Assembly: GCA_002494165.1 (NCBI GenBank)
Contig: DLBH01000006.1
Location: 1-32,651 of the forward strand
Length of the DNA stretch: 32,651 nucleotides
Direction: 5' to 3'
Origin: Lachnospiraceae bacterium UBA7026
GTDB taxonomy: Bacteria > Bacillota > Clostridia > Lachnospirales > Lachnospiraceae
Shown here: piece by piece, positions 7,893 through 14,703 of the stretch
How the letters are laid out: each line of letters begins with the position of its first letter
How positions within the stretch are numbered: position 1 is the stretch's first letter
Position numbers and translations under genes: made by a program
The notes under the pieces: generated by a model
What the model was told of the DNA's origin: nothing
Seen by the model: the letters and a program-made list of their open reading frames with translations, nothing else
Databases searched by the model: none

Positions 7893-9140
7893 TCAGATTA
7901 TATTTTTCCGGCTTCTTTTCCGGATTACTGAAATGATATCATCAAGAGCCTGGTCGATATTATCGTAGCTGCTCCAGTTCTCGAAAAGTATTTTATCAAT
8001 ATCAACAGACATAAATTTGGCTTTAGTCCGCTTTTTATTATCTTCAATAAAGTCAAACTCCGCAGTGTCCATGTAACCACATACTCTGGCGAAATTATAG
8101 CAGGCGGCAAAACCAAAGCACTCTCTTAAAATATCCAGGGCTAAGGATTCTTTGTAACCATGGGTGATCTTGTATTCCAGCTTGGCATCCTTATCCCAAT
8201 ACTTGAAGAAGAACTCAATATAATAATTGTAGAGAGCCTTAATAACACTGAGAAGATAGGTAATATATTTTCTTCTGGCTGCTTCCGAATCATAAGGACG
8301 GAAGGCTGCGGAGCAGATCTGCGTGATGATGTTAGCAATCATAAAGCCCATATCATAAGAGAAGGGAGCGCTCAGAGGGTATTCCATATCAATGACCTTC
8401 ATATTGTTGTCATCGGCAAATATGTTGGAGGTATGGAAATCACCGTGGATGAGAGTCTCACTCTTGCTCATAAAAAGATGCCTCAGTTTATATCTCTGGA
8501 ATTGGAGATTGTCATCGTGACGAATGGCCTCACAGTAGTCACGGAATTCCGGTCCGCATTTGGGGTCATAGTCATCGGCCCCAAACATACGAAGGAAAAC
8601 CGGACCCTCCATGGTATCTCTCATGGAAGCGTTCATAAAATGAGCGATCTGTCTGCGGTAGTCATCAGTATCCATATAGAATTCTGAAGTATAGAAATGA
8701 GTGGCAGCCAGGTAGTGGGCCATGTGTCTGGCAAGGTGGGGATAATAATGGTTCTTGTTCATCTGGAAGCGGATCAACTTTAAATTAGATACATCCTCCA
8801 TGATGATAATATTATTTTCAAAATCCCCATAATAAAGTCTGGGCACATATCTGGGAACGATTTTGGAGCGGATCTCCATAATCTCGTACTCATAACGGCT
8901 CCGGATTGGGTCCACGGTCAGAGCCTCCCGACGCCTTAAAACTTCGGCAGTCTGTTTAACGATGATAGAACGCTCTCCGTCACTGAGCCGGAATATATAA
9001 TTACAATAGCCGTCTCCCTCTACATCCTGACCCAGATCCCCGTCGCCAATCTGGCTGACAGAAACAGGATCCTTCAAAATAAAAGAAGGAACATGCTCTC
9101 TCAGATAACTGACAACATTTTCTTTCGATAATGCGATCAC
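7893..9140 (-). CDS. Methylthioribose kinase-like phosphotransferase (APH superfamily), copy 2
   Basis: 415 aa, APH/choline-kinase fold, closest in feel to 5-methylthioribose kinase (MtnK). A glycine-containing QIGDGDLG loop is followed by the ATP-binding Lys in IIVKQ (residue 62). The catalytic loop is IHGDFHTSN (HGD at 232-234) and the metal-binding Asp is in VIDMEY (251). The GTG start has AGGAGG 8 nt upstream. It begins 16 nt after the related upstream kinase, so the two form an operon, downstream of pduU and pduV. MtnK would phosphorylate 5-methylthioribose or 5-deoxyribose; choline or ethanolamine kinase is an alternative. The substrate is not proven. Confidence 0.8.
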   Translation of the reverse strand: MIALSKENVVSYLREHVPSFILKDPVSVSQIGDGDLGQDVEGDGYCNYIFRLSDGERSIIVKQTAEVLRRREALTVDPIRSRYEYEIMEIRSKIVPRYVPRLYYGDFENNIIIMEDVSNLKLIRFQMNKNHYYPHLARHMAHYLAATHFYTSEFYMDTDDYRRQIAHFMNASMRDTMEGPVFLRMFGADDYDPKCGPEFRDYCEAIRHDDNLQFQRYKLRHLFMSKSETLIHGDFHTSNIFADDNNMKVIDMEYPLSAPFSYDMGFMIANIITQICSAAFRPYDSEAARRKYITYLLSVIKALYNYYIEFFFKYWDKDAKLEYKITHGYKESLALDILRECFGFAACYNFARVCGYMDTAEFDFIEDNKKRTKAKFMSVDIDKILFENWSSYDNIDQALDDIISVIRKRSRKNII

Positions 9141-9156
9141 AGCAAGTCCTCCTTTC

Positions 9157-10410
9157 TTAATAGCCTAGTTCTTTTATGTTGCGGCAGTAAATCTCTTCAA
9201 CTCCCTTGATATCATCTATAATCTGGTCGATAGAAGTGTAGGTCTCCCATTTCTTCAGGAAGATCATACAGACCAGGATAGACATACACTTGGCATTATG
9301 TCGCTGTATAAAATCCTCAATCTCATCGTAATCCGCATAAGGTATGGCATTGACGATTCTTCCTAACTGGGCACTGGCCGCAAAACCAATGAACTCCCGA
9401 AGAGTGGTGAGGCGGAAATCTTCGTCAAGTCCGGGAATATTCTGGTATTCCGGCTTGGAATCCTCATGACAGTAGGAGATAAAGTAGTCGCAGAACTTCA
9501 GGTAGGTATCTCTGACTACTGAAAGGCAATAGGCCTTAAAGTCTTCCCTGTCTTTCTCGGAATCAAATGGCCGGAAGCAGGCTGACTCATACTGGGCAAG
9601 AAAATTAGCCGTGAAGTAACCCAGGTCATAGGAGAAGGGGCCGCAGAAGGCATACTCCATATCAATAACCTTGGTCTCCTTAGCGTCAGCAAAGACGTTG
9701 GAAGTATGAAGGTCACCATGAATCAGACACTCTCCCTTGGACATGAAGAGATGACGCAGCTTCTGTCTGGCCAGAAGGACATCGGGATGGGCGGCAACCC
9801 GTATTGAAAACTTGGCGAACTCAGGGTCCAGCTGATGGCCTACGGTATCTTCCGGAACCACACTGGTCAGGAACATACCTACATCCATAATCCTGCGCAT
9901 GGTAGTATTAGTAAAATATACACCAAGCTCCCGGTAAGGCTGACTCTCCATATAATACTCAGAAGTGTAGAATTCCGTAGCTGCCATATAGCGGGCCATA
10001 TGGTCCGCCAGACAGGGGAAGGTGACTCCCTTCATCAGCTGGAAGCGGGAGATACTAAGCCTGGACACGTCCTCTGTGATAATGACACGGTTCTCATCAT
10101 CGCAATCATAGATGTCAGGAAGGAGGTCAGGCACGATGGCCTTGCGGATCTGCATGGCCCGGTACTCCAGCTTATAGCGGTTGGGGTCGATATGGATATC
10201 ATGGCCGGACCGGGTCTTATTCCGGCACTGCTTGACAATAAGATGATGAGTCCCGTCGGAAACACGGAAAACATAATTGATAAAGCCGTCTCCGTCCTCC
10301 TCCAGATTACCTTCGCCTACAAAGGAAACGGTGACATGATTATTGATATTGAAGAAATCAAGTCTAGAAGCCACATAAGCAGCCACGTTATTCTTGTCAA
10401 GATCAATCAT
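9157..10410 (-). CDS. Methylthioribose kinase-like phosphotransferase (APH superfamily), copy 1
   Basis: 417 aa and clearly paralogous to its downstream neighbour over the full length. Motifs: VGEGNLEEDGDG loop, LIVKQ with Lys 60, catalytic LIHGDLHTSN (HGD 231-233), and KVIDMEYAFCGPFSYDLG (Asp 250). This last motif closely resembles the MtnK 'DPEFAFYGPxGFDxG' signature. The ATG follows AAAGGAGGTGACAGC, a near-perfect ribosome binding site. A perfect 8-bp inverted repeat lies about 50 nt upstream. Position beside pduU/pduV suggests a job tied to the compartment; a possible one is salvage of 5'-deoxyadenosine-derived sugar, but that is speculation. Confidence 0.8.
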   Translation of the reverse strand: MIDLDKNNVAAYVASRLDFFNINNHVTVSFVGEGNLEEDGDGFINYVFRVSDGTHHLIVKQCRNKTRSGHDIHIDPNRYKLEYRAMQIRKAIVPDLLPDIYDCDDENRVIITEDVSRLSISRFQLMKGVTFPCLADHMARYMAATEFYTSEYYMESQPYRELGVYFTNTTMRRIMDVGMFLTSVVPEDTVGHQLDPEFAKFSIRVAAHPDVLLARQKLRHLFMSKGECLIHGDLHTSNVFADAKETKVIDMEYAFCGPFSYDLGYFTANFLAQYESACFRPFDSEKDREDFKAYCLSVVRDTYLKFCDYFISYCHEDSKPEYQNIPGLDEDFRLTTLREFIGFAASAQLGRIVNAIPYADYDEIEDFIQRHNAKCMSILVCMIFLKKWETYTSIDQIIDDIKGVEEIYCRNIKELGY

Positions 10411-10457
10411 GCTGTCACCTCCTTTCCCGGCAAGTCATTCCTTGATGCAAAATAAAT

Positions 10458-10474
10458 GTAAATGAATCATTTAC
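10458..10474. promoter_or_regulatory. Perfect palindrome upstream of kinase-like operon
   Basis: GTAAATGA-A-TCATTTAC is an 8-bp perfect inverted repeat around one central base, in an AT-rich 180-bp gap between pduV and the kinase-like pair. Its form suits a dimeric repressor or activator. It lies 48 bp before the start codon. I see no clear -35/-10 pair nearby. Confidence 0.45.
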
Positions 10475-10592
10475 AAATAAGAAAGATCAAATCAAATAAG
10501 TTAAAACAAATAAAACGATAAATGCATTTTAAAAATAAACAAAAAATAAACGTAAAAAACAAATGGAAGAGGATCATTACAGATGACTGAAA

Positions 10593-11072
10593 TCAGTCAA
10601 AATAATCATCCTGGTAGGATCTGGCATTCTCCTTCTTGTACTGGTCTACAATCTCATGGAAGGCTGCAGACAGCTGGTCGATCCCCTCTCCGGTGTAGGA
10701 ACTGATCTCATAGATATCCCTGCAGCCGGCCAGTTCCAGGTAGCCCCTGGCCTGGCGGATCTTGGATTCGTCCAGATCAATCTTTGTTACGATGCCTAAG
10801 ACAGGCTTGGCAAACTTAGTGGCGGTTCCCGGTGAAAACCAACAATCATCACTGGCGGAATCCTGGACCAGGCCAATCACGTCAGCATCGTGGGAAGTGG
10901 TGGTCAGTGATCCCCAGAATCCCCTTTGCTGCATGTATTCGCCGGGAGTGTCGATAAAATTACCCACATACTCCACTGCCTGGGTCTTGTCATACTTGAT
11001 CTCTTCTTTTTGCAGGCGCTGGATCAAAGTGGTTTTTCCCGCCGCGGAAGCGCCAATCAGCATAATCTTCAT
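10593..11072 (-). CDS. pduV: EutP/PduV-family small GTPase
   Basis: 159 aa, Ras-like P-loop protein of the EutP/PduV family, found only with microcompartment operons. Walker A GASAAGKT (residues 7-14), the hallmark NFIDTPGEYM Walker B region (DTPGE at 41-45), and the base-recognition TKID (96-99). PduV has been linked to positioning or movement of compartments; EutP has been reported to act as an acetate kinase in one organism. It lies 50 nt downstream of pduU. The Shine-Dalgarno is weak (GGGGA about 12 nt upstream), so translation may be lower than for pduU. Confidence 0.94.
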   Translation of the reverse strand: MKIMLIGASAAGKTTLIQRLQKEEIKYDKTQAVEYVGNFIDTPGEYMQQRGFWGSLTTTSHDADVIGLVQDSASDDCWFSPGTATKFAKPVLGIVTKIDLDESKIRQARGYLELAGCRDIYEISSYTGEGIDQLSAAFHEIVDQYKKENARSYQDDYFD

Positions 11073-11122
11073 AGTATTGGTAAATCCCCGTTTCTATTAT
11101 AGTATATGGTTCTGGCAGGCCA

Positions 11123-11500
11123 TCATGTCTTGGTGATGGCAACAGCATCAAAACCAAGTTTGTTATAGAAGGTGGAGATCACACTATTGAGGGCTGATTC
11201 CACGTTAGCCGTAGATCCTACGATGATCAGAGAACCTGAAAAACGATCCACAAAGCCAAGTTTGATGGTGGCGGACTTAGTACAGATATCCGCCGCGATA
11301 ATAGTAGCCTCGGACGGAGTGATCGTCATGATACCGATGGCATCATGATAGTCATCCGGCAGGCCCAGCTTCTTATATACAGAAGCCTTGGGACGGGTCA
11401 CCATGTGGGCGAGAGTAATCTGCTTACCAGGAACATACTCCTGTATCATTCGATCCTTATCGCCGGCATTGATGCCGTTGTTAATCATATCCCGAGTCAT
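11123..11500 (-). CDS. pduU: PduU/EutS circularly permuted BMC-H shell protein
   Basis: 125 aa. It has the permuted BMC domain of PduU/EutS, preceded by an N-terminal extension (MIQEYVPGKQITLAHMV) that makes the six-stranded beta-barrel capping the hexamer pore. The start ATG at 11500 has AAAGGAGC 6 nt upstream; an in-frame extension to 11530 lacks a ribosome binding site. First gene of the minus-strand operon, behind a structured leader and a good promoter. It complements the BMC-H, BMC-P and BMC-T genes of the facing operon. Confidence 0.94.
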   Translation of the reverse strand: MTRDMINNGINAGDKDRMIQEYVPGKQITLAHMVTRPKASVYKKLGLPDDYHDAIGIMTITPSEATIIAADICTKSATIKLGFVDRFSGSLIIVGSTANVESALNSVISTFYNKLGFDAVAITKT

Positions 11501-11545
11501 AATTGCTCCTTTCTGGACAGCAACTGACACTTATCCTCACTGCTG

Positions 11546-11669
11546 TTTCAGTTAACATGAAATGCTGAAATGAACCTTATTGCCTACCTCCGGACCTGCT
11601 TTTTGAAAACAGATTCATGGGAAATAACCGAAGGAATCCGTCCTGGTCCTTAGAAAAAGGCGCAATAAG
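11546..11669 (-). ncRNA. Structured 5' leader RNA of pduU operon (candidate cis-regulatory element)
   Basis: On the minus strand, nested complementary segments form one long interrupted hairpin: an 8-bp closing stem (CTTATTGC 11669-11662 with GCAATAAG 11583-11576), GGACC/GGTCC (11649-11645 with 11596-11592), and GGATTC/GAATCT (11639-11634 with 11616-11611, one G-U pair). A separate 6-bp hairpin (TTTCAG/CTGAAA) follows at 11570-11546. The fold begins about 14 nt after the predicted transcription start. I see no match to the cobalamin riboswitch core. An unidentified riboswitch or antitermination target is possible. Confidence 0.5.
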
Positions 11670-11689
11670 CTACAGTATTTCTTAAACTA

Positions 11690-11718
11690 ATTATACAAAA
11701 GCGAGGATTCAAAGTAAA
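11690..11718 (-). promoter_or_regulatory. Sigma-A-type promoter for pduU operon
   Basis: Minus strand: -35 TTTACT (11718-11713), a 17-bp spacer, and -10 TATAAT (11695-11690). Predicted transcription start is near 11683, giving a leader of about 180 nt before pduU. Confidence 0.7.
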
Positions 11719-11811
11719 TATAATTTCGTCAGAAATTACAAGTATTCTTTTGTGATTTTCCAATAATTAAATGCTACAATTGTGTTATCGACAAGGATTG
11801 GGGACAAAAAT

Positions 11812-12126
11812 ATGAAGTCTACTTTTAAGGGCAAAAACATCACCTATATTTTGGAATGCAGGGACCATTCCCTCTACACCGGCTGGACCAATGACCTGGA
11901 CCGGAGGCTCAAGCAGCACAATGCGGGGGAGGGAGCCAGGTATACCAGGAGCCGCAGACCTGTAAAATTAGTTTACTATGAGGTTTACAAGACAAAGGAA
12001 GAGGCCATGAAAAGAGAGTATGCCATCAAGAGGCTGACCAGGGTCCAGAAGCTGGCCCTGATTAAAGACAAAACAGAGAAAACTGGTTCAGATCAGAGCT
12101 GGTGGAGGGGAAACTGCTCTGATTGA
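11812..12126 (+). CDS. GIY-YIG nuclease-domain protein (UPF0213/YhbQ-like)
   Basis: 104 aa. Single GIY-YIG domain: TYILECRDHSLYTGWTNDLDRRLKQHN near the N terminus (residues 11-37; the YIL...YTG pair is the family's GIY-YIG), then the conserved Arg (ARYTRSRRP) and catalytic Glu region (KEEAMKREYAIK). Members of this small family (YhbQ/YazA) are stand-alone and their cellular role is uncertain. ATG at 11812 follows GGGGAC; an extended -10 (TGCTACAAT, 11772-11780) lies upstream. Its stop codon lies at the start of a 30-bp tandem repeat. Confidence 0.9.
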   Translation: MKSTFKGKNITYILECRDHSLYTGWTNDLDRRLKQHNAGEGARYTRSRRPVKLVYYEVYKTKEEAMKREYAIKRLTRVQKLALIKDKTEKTGSDQSWWRGNCSD

Positions 12127-12230
12127 ATCAAAAGCAGGAGGAACTACTCAGATTGAATCAAAGACAGGAGGAACTACTCAGATTGAATCAAAGACAGGAG
12201 GGACTACTCAAATTGAAATAAAAGCCGGGA
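12121..12230. repeat. 30-bp tandem repeat starting at the GIY-YIG stop codon
   Basis: Three 30-bp units (12121, 12151, 12181) and a partial fourth (from 12211). Each begins (G/A)ATTGAAT. The stop codon of the upstream gene is the TGA inside the first unit, and the gene's last 24 bases resemble a diverged half-unit. The array therefore seems to have grown from the 3' end of the gene. The remainder of 12231-12542 has a hairpin at 12349-12380 and no convincing gene. Confidence 0.85.
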
Positions 12231-12348
12231 ACCTGCCCGGGAGGATTTGCAGGTGATGATACAGCCAGACGAACCGGGACAATCCGGGTATGTCTGGATG
12301 AAAGGGTATTAATCTGTCTTGTATTGAATTGCTTTGTATTTATAAAAT

Positions 12349-12380
12349 AAGACCTGCCTCTTTCTATGAGGGCAGGTCTT
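12349..12380 (-). terminator. Terminator hairpin downstream of hemolysin III gene
   Basis: AAGACCTGCCTC (12349-12360) pairs with GAGGGCAGGTCTT (12368-12380) with one bulge. Read on the minus strand it is followed by ATTTTATAAAT, so it can end minus-strand transcripts coming from the hemolysin III gene about 160 nt away. Confidence 0.65.
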
Positions 12381-12542
12381 GTTGACATAAAAATAGAGAA
12401 ATGTAAGGAATCTGCTGAAAAAGCTTGCATTTTATCCAAAAAACATGGTACTATCACGGACAACATACTTGAATTCGTGTCATTAGCTCTTTTAAATGTA
12501 ATGAAGCATCTTCAAAGCCGGTCAGGAGACCAGATATTTCCC

Positions 12543-13190
12543 CTACAGCATGTATACATACATAAAAATATAGTGGCAGAGGCTTCCCCCCATAACAAAG
12601 AGGTGGAAGATCTCATGACTGCCGAAATTTGCAGGGAAGCGGTCGAAGATCTTCAGCTTTAAACCATAGATCAGACCTCCGATGGTGTAGATGATACCAC
12701 CGGCAAGCAGCCAGTAAAATGCAGGCTTGGGCAGGGTCCGGACCAGGGTTCCGAAGACAAAGACACAGGCCCAGCCCATGGCGATATAGATGACGGAGCT
12801 GACCCAGTGGGGGCAGTTGATGAAATAAATCTTGAGAATAATTCCCAGGATTGCCGCGGCCCATATGAAGACCAGCAGGAAGAGTCCCCTGCTGCCGGTG
12901 AGAGCCAGTAGGCAGACCGGCGTATAGGAGCCGGCGATCAGGACAAAGATCATGGAATGATCCACCCGGCGCAGAATCAAGTTGATTTTCCTGGAAATGT
13001 CCAGGGAATGATAAACGGTGCTGGCCGTATATAAGAGAATCATACTGCTGATAAAGATGGCCATGGCCGCGACGGCCATAGAGCTGCCGGTCAGAACAGC
13101 TTTATGAAGCAGTGGGAAGGAACACAGCAGGGCAGCTGCCGCTCCTACAAAATGAGTGATGGCACTGCCGGGGTCTTTTAATTTCAACAT
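12543..13190 (-). CDS. trhA: Hemolysin III family (TrhA/YqfA, PAQR) membrane protein
   Basis: 215 aa with about seven hydrophobic segments, as in the progestin/adipoQ receptor superfamily. The metal-site motifs are present: STVYHS (first Ser/His), RRVDHSMIFVLIAGSYTP (central Asp-His), and SHEIFHLFVMGGSLCHY (two C-terminal His). TrhA proteins act in membrane homeostasis; the hemolysin name is historical. The ATG has AAAGGAG 9 nt upstream. A seven-copy 50-bp repeat lies immediately upstream of the gene. Confidence 0.93.
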   Translation of the reverse strand: MLKLKDPGSAITHFVGAAAALLCSFPLLHKAVLTGSSMAVAAMAIFISSMILLYTASTVYHSLDISRKINLILRRVDHSMIFVLIAGSYTPVCLLALTGSRGLFLLVFIWAAAILGIILKIYFINCPHWVSSVIYIAMGWACVFVFGTLVRTLPKPAFYWLLAGGIIYTIGGLIYGLKLKIFDRFPANFGSHEIFHLFVMGGSLCHYIFMYVYML

Positions 13191-13228
13191 AAGAATAGCT
13201 CCTTTCTTCTATAAATTAAGGACCGAAT

Positions 13229-13580
13229 AAGGTCCGGCCTTACGGTTGCCGGAGGCATAGGTCTTTAAGACAGCTGTTAAGGTCCGGCCTTACGGTTGCC
13301 GGAGGCATAGGTCTTTAAGACAGCTGTTAAGGTCCGGCCTTACGGCTGCCGGAGACATAGGTCTCTAAGGCGCCTGTTAAGGTTAGAGCTTACGGCTGCC
13401 GGAGGCATAGGTCTTTAAAGGCAGCTGTAAAGGTCCGGTCTTGCGGTTGCCGGAGGCATAAAGCTTTAAGACAGCTGTAAAGGTCCGGCCTTGCGGTTGC
13501 CGGAGGCATAAAGCTTTAAGACAGCTGTTAAGGTCCGGTTTTGGGGCTGCCGGTGACATAAAGCCTTAAAGGGCAGCGGA
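13229..13580. repeat. Seven-copy 50-51 bp tandem repeat, non-coding
   Basis: Units start at 13229, 13279, 13329, 13379, 13430, 13480 and 13530. Each begins AAGGTCCGG or a variant, contains GCCGGAGGCATA or a variant, and ends near CAGCTGT. There are no variable spacers, so it is a minisatellite and not a CRISPR array. Units 1 and 2 are identical, the middle ones diverge, and units 5-7 share the AAAGC(T/C)TTAA variant. It fills the gap between hemolysin III and the nitrilase gene; 13581-13781 is AT-rich with no gene. Confidence 0.95.
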
Positions 13581-13781
13581 GTAAGAGAAGATAAACAACT
13601 GTATATAAACGATAATAAAGTAAGCAAAAGCGTATTACATAGTTTTAAAAACTACATTAACTGGTTTTAATATACCACTGTGTTTAAGCTTATGCAAGGA
13701 TAAATATTATCTTTAACAGGATTATGACCTGCCTATGGAGGAAATTCCTGGACAGGAAGGCTTTTGCCTGGGAGGGTGCTT

Positions 13782-14612
13782 ATGAGGATTGGACTGGCCC
13801 AGATGGATATAAGCTGGGAGAATATTGAAAAAAATATGGACAAGGCCGAGGCCTTCTTTGCTAAAGGAAAGCAGAAAAAGCTGGATTTTCTTGCCTTTCC
13901 CGAAATGACCCTGACAGGTTTTTCCATGAATGCCGACAGGCTTGGACCCTGCTGGCAGACCCAGGTGAATTTCTTTAAGGACATGACCAGGAAGTATGGC
14001 ATAGGGGCGGTTTTTGGCTATATTATGCCGGTGCCGGACCAGCTGCTGGAGCTTCATCCTGACTGGAACCACTACCACAACAGGCTGGCCATCGCAGTTG
14101 ACGGAGAGCTGAGACTCAGCTATGCCAAGATCCATCCCTTCAGCTACGGCCGTGAGGCCAGAACTTACCAGGGCGGTGAGAGTATTGAAACCATGGACTG
14201 GAAGGGTATAGGTCTGGGGGGCTTTATCTGTTATGATTTACGCTTTCCGGAGATTTTCCAGATCAGTTCCCGGAAAAGCCAGGTGATTTTTGTCATCTCT
14301 AACTGGCCCAGGGAAAGAGTAGACCAGATGGACCGGCTCCTGGCAGCCCGGGCTATAGAAAACCAAGTCTATATTGTAGGAGTCAACAGGGTAGGAGATG
14401 GAGACGGCCTGTCTTACAAGGGTCATTCCGCCGTCTATGGACCGGAGGGAGAAAGGCTGACAGGCATGTCCGAGAAAGAGGCCCTGATCGTCGCCGACCT
14501 GGACCTTGACCGGCTTGACCGGCTCCGGGCAGATTTCCCCTTAAAGTCGGACCGGAAGGAGGACCTTTATATAAGACTCTGGAAGGAGAGACTGGGGCTG
14601 CCCGCAAAATAA
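13782..14612 (+). CDS. Nitrilase-superfamily amidase (YafV/NIT2-like)
   Basis: 276 aa carbon-nitrogen hydrolase. The catalytic triad is visible: Glu 41 (FPEMTLTGF), Lys 116 (YAKIHPF) and Cys 150 (GFICYDLRFPE). The YDLRFPE context is typical of the NIT2/omega-amidase (YafV-type) branch, which hydrolyses alpha-ketoglutaramate and similar amides, but the exact substrate cannot be read from sequence. ATG at 13782 follows GGGAGGGTG; an in-frame upstream TTG at 13764 is less likely. It lies about 90 nt before the helicase gene, on the same strand. Confidence 0.9.
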   Translation: MRIGLAQMDISWENIEKNMDKAEAFFAKGKQKKLDFLAFPEMTLTGFSMNADRLGPCWQTQVNFFKDMTRKYGIGAVFGYIMPVPDQLLELHPDWNHYHNRLAIAVDGELRLSYAKIHPFSYGREARTYQGGESIETMDWKGIGLGGFICYDLRFPEIFQISSRKSQVIFVISNWPRERVDQMDRLLAARAIENQVYIVGVNRVGDGDGLSYKGHSAVYGPEGERLTGMSEKEALIVADLDLDRLDRLRADFPLKSDRKEDLYIRLWKERLGLPAK

Positions 14613-14703
14613 CATAGGAAAACAGGCTCCCGGCCCGGGATCAGATGGAAGACTACCTGGCACCAAAGAGACCGGAGAGCCTGGTGAAAGGATAATATAA
14701 TAT

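Noticed and set aside
10584..10599. TGACTGA-AA-TCAGTCA hairpin at the stop of pduV.
   Set aside because: The stem is only 7 bp with a 2-nt loop (too tight) and no T-run follows on the minus strand; weak as a terminator.
12521..12531. GTCAGGAGACC resembles the 3' end of the cobalamin riboswitch consensus (AGYCAGGAGACCTGCC).
   Set aside because: No GCCACTG B12 box or GGGAA-type core lies upstream, the flanking bases diverge, and the next gene is on the opposite strand.
12366..12662. 98-codon plus-strand frame overlapping the hemolysin III gene end.
   Set aside because: It starts in the minus-strand terminator hairpin, overlaps a clear membrane protein gene and shows no family signal.
13229..13580. 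Regular repeats could suggest a CRISPR array.
   Set aside because: The whole 50-bp unit is repeated with no unique spacers, and no cas genes are in the window.
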